From an uncultured Eubacterium sp. (GTDB lineage: Bacteria; Bacillota; Clostridia; Lachnospirales; Lachnospiraceae), in assembly GCA_910584345.1 (NCBI GenBank), contig CAJTZX010000010.1, forward strand, positions 16,258-80,257: a stretch of 64,000 nucleotides of DNA, read 5' to 3'. Under the pieces are notes generated by a model. That model saw only the letters and a list, made by a program, of their open reading frames with translations, made no database searches and was not told the DNA's origin. Position 1 is the first letter of the stretch. Each line of letters opens with the position of its first letter. The position numbers and the translations under genes were made by a program. This document shows positions 36,938-44,951 of the stretch, piece after piece.

Positions 36938-38026
36938 CTACTTTTTCGTAATATATCCCTGCGCTTTTAATAATTCTGCACACAAAATGGCTCCCCCTGC
37001 CGCTCCGCGTACTGTATTATGTGACAAACCTACAAATTTCCAATCATAAACCGTATCTTTGCGAAGACGTCCGACACTGATTCCCATCCCATGCTCAAAA
37101 TCTACGTCCATCGTAATCTGCGGACGGCTATCGTCTTCCAAATACTGAAGAAACTGTTTTGGAGCGCTTGGAAGCGCAAGCTGCTGCGGCATCCCGCTAT
37201 AGCTTTCCAATTTTTCAATCAGCTGTTCTTTTTCCACAGATTTATTTTTAAACTTAACAAATACAGATGCCGTATGTCCATTTAACACCGGCACACGAAT
37301 ACACTGGCTTGTAATCAGAGGTTCCTTTGCCGGCTCAATCATACCATCTTTCATCTCTCCCCAGATACGCAGCGGTTCCTTTTCAGACTTTTCCTCTTCT
37401 CCGCTGATAAACGGAATAATGTTGCCTTCCATCTGCGGCCAGTCCGCAAACGTCTTGCCCGCACCCGAAATTGCCTGATATGTGGAAACGATTACCTCAT
37501 AAGGTTCAAACTCCATCCATGCTGTCAGTACCGGCGCATAAGACTGTATCGAGCAGTTTGGCTTTACCGTTACAAAGCCGCGTGTCGTTCCCAGCCGTTT
37601 TCTCTGATATGGAATCAGCTCCATATGCTGCGGATTAATCTCCGGCACTACCATCGGTACATCCGGCGTCCAGCGATGCGCACTGTTATTGGAAACTACC
37701 GGCGTTTCGGTCTTTGCATAAGCTTCTTCAATCTTTTTAATCTCTTCCTTAGACATGTCTACGGCTGAAAATACAAAATCTACTTCTGCCGCTGTCTGTT
37801 CGATTTCATTTACATTTTTAACAACTATATTTTTTACGGCTTCCGGCATCGGAGTATCCATTTTCCATCGCCCGTCTACGGCTGCCTCATACGTCTGCCC
37901 TGCACTGCGCGGACTTGCTGCAATTGTAGTTACTTCAAACCATGGATGGTTTTCCAAAAGCGCTATAAATCTTTGTCCTACCATACCTGTTCCACCAAGA
38001 ATACCAACTTTTAATTTTTCACTCAT
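36938..38026 (-). CDS. asd: aspartate-semialdehyde dehydrogenase (archaeal/fungal-type)
   Basis: Reduces aspartyl phosphate to aspartate semialdehyde in Lys, Met and Thr synthesis. Start ATG 38026 follows GGAGGAGAG by about 6 bases; six further codons are open upstream without a site. The 362 residues have the NADP-binding GILGGTGMVGQRF at the N-terminus and the catalytic Cys in KPNCSIQSY. The active-site motifs SGAGK and GHTASVFVKF follow. The sequence type with KPNCSIQ belongs to the archaeal/yeast branch of the family, which is common in Clostridia. It is apart from other lysine genes. Confidence 0.95.
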   Translation of the reverse strand: MSEKLKVGILGGTGMVGQRFIALLENHPWFEVTTIAASPRSAGQTYEAAVDGRWKMDTPMPEAVKNIVVKNVNEIEQTAAEVDFVFSAVDMSKEEIKKIEEAYAKTETPVVSNNSAHRWTPDVPMVVPEINPQHMELIPYQRKRLGTTRGFVTVKPNCSIQSYAPVLTAWMEFEPYEVIVSTYQAISGAGKTFADWPQMEGNIIPFISGEEEKSEKEPLRIWGEMKDGMIEPAKEPLITSQCIRVPVLNGHTASVFVKFKNKSVEKEQLIEKLESYSGMPQQLALPSAPKQFLQYLEDDSRPQITMDVDFEHGMGISVGRLRKDTVYDWKFVGLSHNTVRGAAGGAILCAELLKAQGYITKK

Positions 38027-38114
38027 GACTACTCTCCTCCGCAATCGTTGATTTTATTATATTAATACAGGAATTCAAAAAACGCAAGGCTTAGTTCTCA
38101 TTTACCAAATAATT

Positions 38115-39533
38115 TTATGAAAGCAGCTCCTTTTCCCAATTTTCTTCAAACGGCTTACATTCCGCCAAATATGTTTCTTCCAATGCAATGACCTGCTCCA
38201 TGGCCTCTTTCCCAGGCGCCCCTATTGTCAGCCGCTTATTTACACATGTTTCCATAGAAACAGCATCATAAATATCCGCTTCAAATATCGGACTGATTGC
38301 CTTTAGTTCTTCTAACGATAAATCATCAATCGAACTGTTTTTTTCAATACAGTATAACACAAGTCTGCCGATAATCCCATGCGCATCCCGAAACGGAACA
38401 CCATGGTTCACCAAATAATCTGCTGCGTCTGTCGCATTTGTAAATCCAAGCGCCGCACTTTTTCGCATATTTTCTTTCCGAAACTTCATCGTCGCAAGCA
38501 TCCCCTTAAACAGCACCAGACATCCTTTTGCCGTATCGATAGCATCAAAAGTCAGTTCTTTATCTTCCTGCATATCTTTATTATAAGCAAGCGGGATGCC
38601 CTTCATTGTTGTCAGCAGTGAAATAAGCGCTCCGTAAACGCGCCCCGTCTTACCACGCACCAGCTCCGCTATATCCGGGTTTTTTTTCTGCGGCATAATG
38701 CTGCTTCCTGTACTGTATGCATCATCAATCTCTACAAACTGATACTCGTTCGAATTCCAAATAATAATCTCTTCACTGAAACGGCTTAAATGCATCATAA
38801 CCGTAGACAATGCCGACAAAAACTCGATGACATAATCTCTGTCGGATACACCGTCCATACTATTATAGCATGGGCCATAAAATCCTAACATCTTTGCCGT
38901 AGCTTCACGATCCAGCGGATAAGTCGTACCTGCCAGCGCGCCGCTTCCAAGCGGACAATAGTTCATGCGCTCGTATATATCCCGCATCCTGAGACGGTCA
39001 CGCTTAAACATTTCAAAATACGCGCCCATATGATGAGCCAATGTTACCGGCTGCGCCTTCTGCAGATGCGTAAAACCCGGCATAATCGTTGCTGTATGCG
39101 CTTTCATCATGTCTAAAATCGTCTGCAGCAAATCTTTCAACAATGCATCTGTCTGCACCACCTCCATGCGGATATACATTCGCATGTCAAGAGCTACCTG
39201 GTCGTTTCGGCTCCTTCCGGTATGCAGCTTTTTGCCGGTGTCGCCCAACCGCTCGATCAGTACTGCTTCTACAAAGCTGTGAATATCTTCATATTCTGAA
39301 GATATCTCAAGTGTCCCTGCTTCTGTCTCTGCCAGTATCTTTTTCAGCTCCGCAACGATCTGTGCCGCCTCCTGCTCTGTCAAAATTCCCTGTTTGCCAA
39401 GCATTTTCACGTGTGCAATGCTGCCTTCCATATCCTGTTTATAAAATTTCCGATCAAAAGAAATGGATGCGTTAAAATTATAAACAAGCTGATCCGTTTC
39501 TTTTGTAAAGCGTCCGCCCCATAATTGTGCCAT
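38115..39533 (-). CDS. argH: argininosuccinate lyase
   Basis: Last step of arginine synthesis, splitting argininosuccinate into arginine and fumarate. The 472 residues match the fumarase/lyase superfamily. They have SSEYEDIHSFVEAVL, the HTGRSRNDQVALD loop, GFTHLQKAQPVTLAHH, and the catalytic signature GSSIMPQKKNPDIAEL. No argG is adjacent in this window. The ATG at 39533 has the AGAGAGG site upstream. Confidence 0.97.
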   Translation of the reverse strand: MAQLWGGRFTKETDQLVYNFNASISFDRKFYKQDMEGSIAHVKMLGKQGILTEQEAAQIVAELKKILAETEAGTLEISSEYEDIHSFVEAVLIERLGDTGKKLHTGRSRNDQVALDMRMYIRMEVVQTDALLKDLLQTILDMMKAHTATIMPGFTHLQKAQPVTLAHHMGAYFEMFKRDRLRMRDIYERMNYCPLGSGALAGTTYPLDREATAKMLGFYGPCYNSMDGVSDRDYVIEFLSALSTVMMHLSRFSEEIIIWNSNEYQFVEIDDAYSTGSSIMPQKKNPDIAELVRGKTGRVYGALISLLTTMKGIPLAYNKDMQEDKELTFDAIDTAKGCLVLFKGMLATMKFRKENMRKSAALGFTNATDAADYLVNHGVPFRDAHGIIGRLVLYCIEKNSSIDDLSLEELKAISPIFEADIYDAVSMETCVNKRLTIGAPGKEAMEQVIALEETYLAECKPFEENWEKELLS

Positions 39534-39594
39534 TGGATAATTCCTCTCTTTCTATATATAACAAGCGCTTTTATAAAGTTATTTATTTACAGTT

Positions 39595-39762
39595 CCTAGA
39601 GCGTGTTTGCCTGCCTGTGTGAACGTCTGTCTGTTCCTTTGCTGTTTTATCTTTGCCTGGAAATAATAATTAATATATCATACTCTTTTCTATTTTACAA
39701 CTTTTGAATGGATTTCTTTCTGATTTTATAATATGTATGTAACAGTTCGGATCATGGGTTGG
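39595..39762. repeat. intergenic repeat region between argH and queH
   Basis: The 345-bp gap 39534-39878 has no gene I can support. It contains CCTAGAGCGTGTTTG at 39595-39609, an exact 15-bp match (reverse orientation) to 58634-58648, and AACAGTTCGGATCATGGGTT near 39741, related to the other dispersed repeats. Confidence 0.55.
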
Positions 39763-39878
39763 ATATTATGGATTCTTGGACAACTCTCCTTTCCCAGCGT
39801 CCGGAAAACCAATACGCAGCGCTATGAACTGAACTGCAGCATTAATATTTAAATATAGCAATTAATTTTTTTGTTTTA

Positions 39879-40502
39879 TTATTTCATATCATTATTTCTC
39901 ATAGAAAAAACACACCCGCAATAGTCCTGCCTGTACATCTCATACTCTTTCGAAATTTGTGTAGATCTCAAATATCCATTTTTCTTCTTAAAATCTGAAC
40001 ACAAATAAGCAACGCCATATTCTTCTGCAAGCCGCTCACCGATTTCATTCAGCTTTTGCGCATTTTTCATAGGACTGATCGACAGAGTTGTTGTAAAATA
40101 AGAAATCTCCAACCGCCTGGCATACTCCGCCGCTTCCCGAAGCCGAAGCTCATAACAGGCTGCACAACGTGCGCCGCCTTCCGGTAAATGTTCCATCCCT
40201 TTGGCCATTTCATAAAAACGATCTGTATCATAGTTTCCTTCTATAAAAGCTGCCGGATGTTTCATCGGAAACATTTGAATAAAACGCTGCTGCTCTAAAA
40301 CACGGTGCGCATATTCTTCTTTTGGATAAATATTGGGATTATAATATAAGACTGTAATTTGAAAATACTGTGACAAATATTCGAGCACATAGCTGCTGCA
40401 AGGTGCGCAGCAGCTATGCAGCAATAATGATGGAACTTCGCCGCGGCTGACGTGAAAGCTGATTTTTTCTTCCAGTTCTTTTTGATAATTGCGCTTGTTC
40501 AT
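39879..40502 (-). CDS. queH: epoxyqueuosine reductase QueH
   Basis: The DUF208 enzyme that performs the last step of queuosine synthesis in tRNA, reducing epoxyqueuosine with an Fe-S cluster, replacing QueG. The 207 residues show the family cysteines: HSCCAPCSSY near residue 30, RCAACYELR near 110 and DYCGCVFS near the end. The aspartate and tyrosine patterns (NPNIYPKEEY, LSISPMKNAQKLNEIG) fit. It is 0.65 kb from the queC-yhhQ-queF operon but separate from it, with a palindromic element in between. Confidence 0.95.
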   Translation of the reverse strand: MNKRNYQKELEEKISFHVSRGEVPSLLLHSCCAPCSSYVLEYLSQYFQITVLYYNPNIYPKEEYAHRVLEQQRFIQMFPMKHPAAFIEGNYDTDRFYEMAKGMEHLPEGGARCAACYELRLREAAEYARRLEISYFTTTLSISPMKNAQKLNEIGERLAEEYGVAYLCSDFKKKNGYLRSTQISKEYEMYRQDYCGCVFSMRNNDMK

Positions 40503-40533
40503 AGCTGTGTATGATCCTTTCTGTCAAAAGTTC

Positions 40534-40710
40534 AGTGTCTAGTATAACCCAATCTTAATACCTTACTGTTTCACTGGCCTGATTTTCCGATAGTATATGT
40601 CAAAAATCCTCAGCGTAGGAACCACTACGCCTCCGGTTTTTGACATGCACTCTCGAAAAATCATTCTCAATGAAACAGCAAGGTATTTAAATTGGGTTAT
40701 ACTAGACACT
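40534..40710. mobile_element. MITE-like palindromic element, 177 bp
   Basis: The two ends are near-perfect inverted copies over about 85 bp: AGTGTCTAGTATAACCCAAT is identical at both ends, followed by matched AATACCTT-CTGTTTCA, TGATTTT, ATGTCAAAAA and GCGTAG. The centre folds as GCGTAG-GAACCA-CTACGC. It has no coding capacity. It lies between queH and a hypothetical gene whose stop is 4 bp away. No clear target duplication is seen. Structure is directly visible; mobility is inferred. Confidence 0.8.
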
Positions 40711-40713
40711 TGA

Positions 40714-40962
40714 TTATTCTATTTCGACTGCCTTTATTTTTTGATCTTCAATAAATAATTTCTTATAATCAAATTGCAAAAGATTACATACCCGTTCTTT
40801 ATCTTTGCTGTCATATTGATAGTATGTCAAATAATATGCAACAATTCTTTTCATTATTTGGATTGAAAATGAATTAAATTTTCTTTTTCCAGATAAACTT
40901 CTCTCTATATCAGATACAGGCAATTTACAATTTGTAATTCTCATTTTATACTCAATATACAC
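40714..40962 (-). CDS. hypothetical protein, 82 aa
   Basis: I do not recognise it. The frame starts MYIEYKMRITNCKLPVSDIE, is Lys/Tyr-rich and AT-rich, and has a region (SDIERSLSGKRKFNSFSIQIMK) that vaguely recalls a DNA-binding helix but is not diagnostic. No good ribosome binding site precedes either ATG (40962 or about 40944). The palindromic element begins right after its stop, so it could be a decayed or truncated gene. Confidence 0.4.
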   Translation of the reverse strand: MYIEYKMRITNCKLPVSDIERSLSGKRKFNSFSIQIMKRIVAYYLTYYQYDSKDKERVCNLLQFDYKKLFIEDQKIKAVEIE

Positions 40963-41118
40963 GATTTTACAACTTTTATAGATGATACCCTTGCCGTTGG
41001 ATTAGCTGTTTTAAGTTTTGTAGGCAAACTTATTATACATTAGAAAGTGCCTTGTGCGTTATTTTATTTTTTTTAAAGTTGTAAAGTGGTGTCTTATAAT
41101 AAATTTTCGGATACGCCA

Positions 41119-41144
41119 GATGCCCCGTAAGACCACGGGGCATC
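41119..41144 (-). terminator. strong hairpin after queF
   Basis: A perfect 10-bp GC-rich stem (GATGCCCCGT/ACGGGGCATC), loop of 6, starting 9 bp after the queF stop. There is no U-tract, so it may protect the mRNA end or act with other factors. Confidence 0.6.
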
Positions 41145-41152
41145 CAAATCTG

Positions 41153-41623
41153 TTATCGGTTATCTACTTTTTCGGGATACATGTCATGATGGGCGAGACG
41201 GTCATAAGCCATCTCCTCCCATTTTGTTCCTTTCTTTCCGTAATTACAGTACGGATCAATCGAAATCCCTCCTCTTGGAAGGAATTTCCCCCAGACTTCA
41301 ATATACTTCGGTTCCATAAGATTTATCAAATCTTTCATAATCTTATTGCAGCAGTCCTCATGAAAATCTCCATGATTTCTGTAAGAAAAGAGATACAGTT
41401 TTAGGGATTTGCTCTCAACCATTTTTCTATCCGGGACATAAGATATGTAGATCGTCGCAAAATCCGGCTGTCCCGTAATCGGACAGAGAGATGTAAACTC
41501 CGGACAATTGAATTTCACGAAATAGTCATTGTCCATATGTTTATTTTCAAAACTTTCAAGTACCTCTGGCGCATAATCCATTTGGTATTTTGTCTGTTTT
41601 CCAAGTGCATGTAACTCAGACAT
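41153..41623 (-). CDS. queF: NADPH-dependent preQ0 reductase
   Basis: Reduces 7-cyano-7-deazaguanine (preQ0) to preQ1 in queuosine synthesis. The 156 residues are of the short unimodular type with the nucleophilic Cys in [16 protein letters not shown] and the Asp nearby. [21 protein letters not shown] is the family QueF motif. ATG follows the yhhQ stop directly with GGAGG upstream. It is the last gene of queC-yhhQ-queF. Confidence 0.97.
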   Translation of the reverse strand: MSELHALGKQTKYQMDYAPEVLESFENKHMDNDYFVKFNCPEFTSLCPITGQPDFATIYISYVPDRKMVESKSLKLYLFSYRNHGDFHEDCCNKIMKDLINLMEPKYIEVWGKFLPRGGISIDPYCNYGKKGTKWEEMAYDRLAHHDMYPEKVDNR

Positions 41624-42310
41624 TTAATGTTCCTCCTTCACTTTAAGCTTTCTTGCCAGATATACGAAAGGCGTATCGCAGAAAGCAACAATTGCCTTAA
41701 ACAGATACGTTGTAAGCAGAATACTCACAAACACCTCCGTGTCATACACACCCCAGAAAGCGGCAAACGTAAACACCAGCGTATCCACAGCCTGGGAAGT
41801 CAGCGTCGAACCACAGTTCCGAAGCCATAACCTTCCCTCATTGTCACCCGTTTTTTTCCAGATGAAATGATAAAGCGTAACATCTATCGTCTGTGAGCAG
41901 ATATATCCCAGTGTGCTTCCTAAAACCACCCTCGGTACAAAACCGAACAGCATCGTAATCGGCTCATTCATGATATCGTTTGCATTCGGGACAAACCTGA
42001 GCAGCCCCTGTGTTCCCACCAGGAAAATAACGGTTGTAAACAGACCAATGTAGACTGCTTTCTGCGCCGCTTTCTTTCCATACTTTTCAGACAGGATATC
42101 CGTCACCAGAAAACTTGCCGCATAAAGCGTATTCCCCGCAGTGGTCGAAAGCCCAAAAATATCCACATTTTTACACACCTGTATATTGGCAAGAATCGCT
42201 GAAATTGCCGTAAACACATACAGCCCTGTCTTTCCAAACATTTTGTAGGCAATCACTACAGAAAAAAGATAAAAACCAATTGAAAGAATAAACAAAACAG
42301 AATTTGTCAT
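41624..42310 (-). CDS. queuosine precursor transporter (YhhQ family)
   Basis: A membrane protein of 228 residues with about six helices, taking up preQ0/preQ1 or related precursors. Typical motifs are ILANIQVCKNVDIFGLSTTAGNTLYAASFLVTDIL, SEKYGKKAA and SQTIDVTLYHFIW. It overlaps the queC stop by 4 bp and its own stop touches the queF start. With queD and queE not visible, import may supplement synthesis. Confidence 0.93.
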   Translation of the reverse strand: MTNSVLFILSIGFYLFSVVIAYKMFGKTGLYVFTAISAILANIQVCKNVDIFGLSTTAGNTLYAASFLVTDILSEKYGKKAAQKAVYIGLFTTVIFLVGTQGLLRFVPNANDIMNEPITMLFGFVPRVVLGSTLGYICSQTIDVTLYHFIWKKTGDNEGRLWLRNCGSTLTSQAVDTLVFTFAAFWGVYDTEVFVSILLTTYLFKAIVAFCDTPFVYLARKLKVKEEH

Positions 42311-42999
42311 TTCTTCTCCTCCTCATATTCCGCCGGATCCTGGATTTCGTTTAGTTCAAACGCTTTCCTCCTGTCCATACAGGTGGCGCATTTTCCACAC
42401 GGCTTTTCTCCACCCTCGTAACAGGACCAGGTAAATGCAAAGGGCGCCTGAAGCCCCATCCCCGTCCGGACGATATCTGCCTTATGGCTGTACAGAAATG
42501 GAGCCTCGATTTCCAACTGCTTTCCGCTTCCTTCATACACTGCCCGGCTGATTGCTTCATGAAATGCTTCTGAAGTATCCGGGTACGCATTTCCCGCGCT
42601 GTCATCCGCATGCGCCCCATAATAGATCTTCTCACATCCATCCGCTAGCGCAACAGACGCCGCTGCCGCCAGAAACAGCCCGTTCCGAAACGGAACATAG
42701 GTAGAAACCGGTTTTCCAGTACTCTCCTGAAGCTGGGATGCATACGTGCCCTTGGGAATTTCTCCCCTTCCCTCCAGTAATGTACAGTCTGAACCCGCAA
42801 ATATCATCCCCATATCCAGTTCCTTATGTCTCACATGATAATGCTGCGCAATCCTCCGCGCCGCTTTCAGTTCATTGCTGTGCTTCTGCCCATAAGAAAC
42901 AGACAGGCTCAGCACATTCTCATAGCCATACTTCTCTACGGCAAGCGCCAGGCAGACTGTCGAGTCAATGCCGCCGCTTGACAACACCAGTACTTTCAT
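42307..42999 (-). CDS. queC: 7-cyano-7-deazaguanine synthase
   Basis: Converts 7-carboxy-7-deazaguanine to preQ0 using ATP and ammonia. Start ATG 42999 follows GGAGGAAA; six more codons are open upstream without a site. The 230 residues begin VLVLSSGGIDSTVCLA, the PP-loop SGGxDS. They end with the zinc site in SCYEGGEKPCGKCATC. First gene of the operon, behind a long structured leader with a terminator (43037-43133) and a consensus promoter. Confidence 0.97.
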   Translation of the reverse strand: MKVLVLSSGGIDSTVCLALAVEKYGYENVLSLSVSYGQKHSNELKAARRIAQHYHVRHKELDMGMIFAGSDCTLLEGRGEIPKGTYASQLQESTGKPVSTYVPFRNGLFLAAAASVALADGCEKIYYGAHADDSAGNAYPDTSEAFHEAISRAVYEGSGKQLEIEAPFLYSHKADIVRTGMGLQAPFAFTWSCYEGGEKPCGKCATCMDRRKAFELNEIQDPAEYEEEKK

Positions 43000-43036
43000 A
43001 CATTTTCCTCCAATCACAATTCAGCCATACAAAAAG

Positions 43037-43133
43037 CAAAAAAATCCCGCAAAACGCAGGATTCAATAAAATCGGGTTCCCTAGTTTTGTTTAACGACAG
43101 GATGGTACGCTCGAACAATCGGGCCGAACTGTC
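43037..43133 (-). promoter_or_regulatory. structured leader with terminator before queC, candidate preQ1 riboswitch
   Basis: On the minus strand, GACAG (43133-43129) can pair with CTGTC (43100-43096) around a loop. This is followed by an A-rich tail AAACAAAACTA, a layout like preQ1-I aptamers, where an ACTA-type tail folds back. Downstream, AATCCTGC-GTTTT-GCGGGATT with TTTTTTT is an intrinsic terminator (43037-43063). ATCCTG occurs both in the putative P1 strand and in the terminator stem, which would allow mutually exclusive folds. The aptamer is not a textbook match, the internal loop being longer than usual. Confidence 0.6.
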
Positions 43134-43150
43134 TATTCAGCTGTACTGAA

Positions 43151-43179
43151 ATTATATTCCGCAAAACCCAGAATGTCAA
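43151..43179 (-). promoter_or_regulatory. consensus promoter of the queC operon
   Basis: Minus strand TTGACA, 17-bp spacer, TATAAT: both hexamers perfect. Transcription would start about 7 bp before the structured leader. Confidence 0.92.
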
Positions 43180-43220
43180 CTATAAAAAATTTTGTTTTCA
43201 TACGCTTACTTTCTTTACGG

Positions 43221-43280
43221 TTACTGTTAACACCCAATGTCATTTACTTAACAGAAAATTTATCAGAAAACTACATTTAA
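43221..43280. repeat. dispersed intergenic repeat, copy D
   Basis: Contains CCAATGTCATTTACTTAA followed by CAGAAAATTTATCAG, closely matching the inner part of the element at 58533-58648. Confidence 0.5.
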
Positions 43281-43321
43281 GGAGAGAAAACCAGTCAACT
43301 TAGCTGGGGCGTAAAAGATAT

Positions 43322-43921
43322 TTATGACCAAACTATGAAAACCAGGAATAGCAGCAGATAAAAACTGGTATCATCTACAAGCGGCGCCAGAGTTACCTGA
43401 CAGTTTCCACGTATTTCCACACCATACGCCCGCAGCTTTCCCATCATATACTTTACTACTTTTGTTAAATCCTGCTTTGCAATCGGCACAGCAGCGATAC
43501 GAAGCAGCCCGCCAGGCTCTTCTTCTTTTTCACACAATACGACATGATGGCCTCTTTTGCCGCAATATAAGCAGCTTCCATACCTGCAGGCCCTCCGCCG
43601 ATTACAAGAATCCGCTTCTTTTCCAGAGCCGAGGGCTACCGTATCTTCATTTTCCGGTTCCAGTGATGGATTGACCGTACATGCAATACGCTTGCCAAAC
43701 ATAATCCCATTCAAACAGCGCAGACAGCCGATACAAAGCCGTATTTCCTCCTCTTTGCCCGCTTCTGCCTTTTGTACAAAACAAGGGTCAAATAAATTTG
43801 CACGTTCGATCATACAAATATCTGTCCTGCCGTTTGCGATCAGCTCTTCCGCCAGTCATGGCTCAGTAATGCGTCCTACCGATGCAACCGAAATCGATAC
43901 ATGCTTTTTATGAAAATCCAT
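43322..43921 (-). pseudogene. decayed NADH:flavin oxidoreductase (2,4-dienoyl-CoA reductase/BaiCD type)
   Basis: From ATG 43921 the frame reads VSISVASVGRITEP, then TGA where Trp is expected, then LAEELIANGRTDICM and the Fe-S region CIGCLRCLNGIMFGKRIAC. Next, the FAD-domain start KKRILVIGGGPAGMEAAYIA lies in another frame, and KRGHHVVLCEKEEEPGG returns in the first, so there are at least two frameshifts. The C-terminal NADH domain is cut after YGVEIRGNCQVT and replaced by unrelated residues. The N-terminal TIM barrel is also mostly missing. The intact family is a ~640-residue flavoprotein, so this is dead. Confidence 0.85.
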
Positions 43922-43997
43922 TGATACTAAGACTTAACGGATAACCAAATTTTTGTCCCGAAAAATCATAATAATAATTCATATTTTGCATAACTGC

Positions 43998-44627
43998 TTA
44001 TTTTGTACCAAAAATACGGTCGCCCGCATCTCCAAGCCCCGGACAAATATACGCATCTTCATTCAGACAACGGTCCAGACAGCCGCAATAAAGCTGGACA
44101 TCCGGATGTGCCCGATGCAGACGTTCCACACCTTCCGGAGCTGCGATAATACATAAAAATTTAATATGCTTCCCGCCATGCGCCTTGATAAAATCTACTG
44201 CCGCCACGGCGGAACCTCCGGTTGCCAGCATCGGGTCAAGCGCTGCAATCGTACGCTCCTCGATCGGACTGGGCAGTTTACAATAATACTCTTCCGGTTC
44301 ATGTGTTTCATGATTGCGGCAAAGCCCGATATGTCCGACTTTTGCACTTGGCACGAGTGTCAATATCCCGTTTACCATCCCAAGTCCTGCACGCAAAATC
44401 GGAACAATCGCCAGCTTTTTGCCTGCAATCATCGGTGTCATGCAGGATTCTATCGGTGTTTCCACTTCGACCGGCTCTACCGGCAGATCCCGAAACGCCT
44501 CATACCCCATTAAGACCGCAATTTCCTCCACCAGCTTGCGAAATTCATTTGTCCCCGTCCTTTTATCCCGCAGCATGGAAATCTTATGCTGAATGAGCGG
44601 ATGGTCCATCAAAAATACATTATCCAT
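43998..44627 (-). CDS. upp: uracil phosphoribosyltransferase
   Basis: Salvages uracil to UMP with PRPP. The 209 residues contain the family-specific [15 protein letters not shown], the PRPP loop [16 protein letters not shown], and the uracil-binding end [17 protein letters not shown]. The AAAGGAGG site lies before the ATG. A promoter is found upstream. No terminator is obvious. Confidence 0.97.
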   Translation of the reverse strand: MDNVFLMDHPLIQHKISMLRDKRTGTNEFRKLVEEIAVLMGYEAFRDLPVEPVEVETPIESCMTPMIAGKKLAIVPILRAGLGMVNGILTLVPSAKVGHIGLCRNHETHEPEEYYCKLPSPIEERTIAALDPMLATGGSAVAAVDFIKAHGGKHIKFLCIIAAPEGVERLHRAHPDVQLYCGCLDRCLNEDAYICPGLGDAGDRIFGTK

Positions 44628-44686
44628 CGTATGTCTCCTCCTTTTGAAATAATTTACCTGTGCATAAACTTTTTCATATTTTCATA

Positions 44687-44715
44687 ATCTTACCATGATG
44701 GTTTTGCTGAGTCAA
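44687..44715 (-). promoter_or_regulatory. upp promoter
   Basis: Minus strand TTGACT, 17-bp spacer, TAAGAT, about 60 bp before the ATG. Confidence 0.65.
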
Positions 44716-44817
44716 ATATTTTGTTACGCAAAATCATGTTCTACCCTCCATACAAACATTTTATAAATTTTTAAGAATTTCCCAAACCCTTGAAAAATCA
44801 GCACTTTCTTCGAATTG

Positions 44818-44844
44818 TTAGCACTCACTTGAAAAGAGTGCTGA
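44818..44844 (+). promoter_or_regulatory. CIRCE operator (HrcA binding site) upstream of htpG
   Basis: TTAGCACTC, 9-bp spacer, GAGTGCTGA: 17 of 18 positions match the CIRCE consensus TTAGCACTC-N9-GAGTGCTAA. It lies just upstream of the htpG -35. CIRCE is the operator bound by the HrcA heat-shock repressor. Confidence 0.92.
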
Positions 44845-44851
44845 TTTTCTA

Positions 44852-44880
44852 TTGACTTTTTTCTTTCTTCGTATTACTAT
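44852..44880 (+). promoter_or_regulatory. htpG promoter
   Basis: TTGACT, 17-bp spacer, TACTAT, 7 bp downstream of the CIRCE element. Confidence 0.65.
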
Positions 44881-44951
44881 TTCACATAGATCAAAACGTA
44901 ATCTTATTACATTTTAATAAAAATAAAATCAAAGAAAAGGAGTTCATTTTC

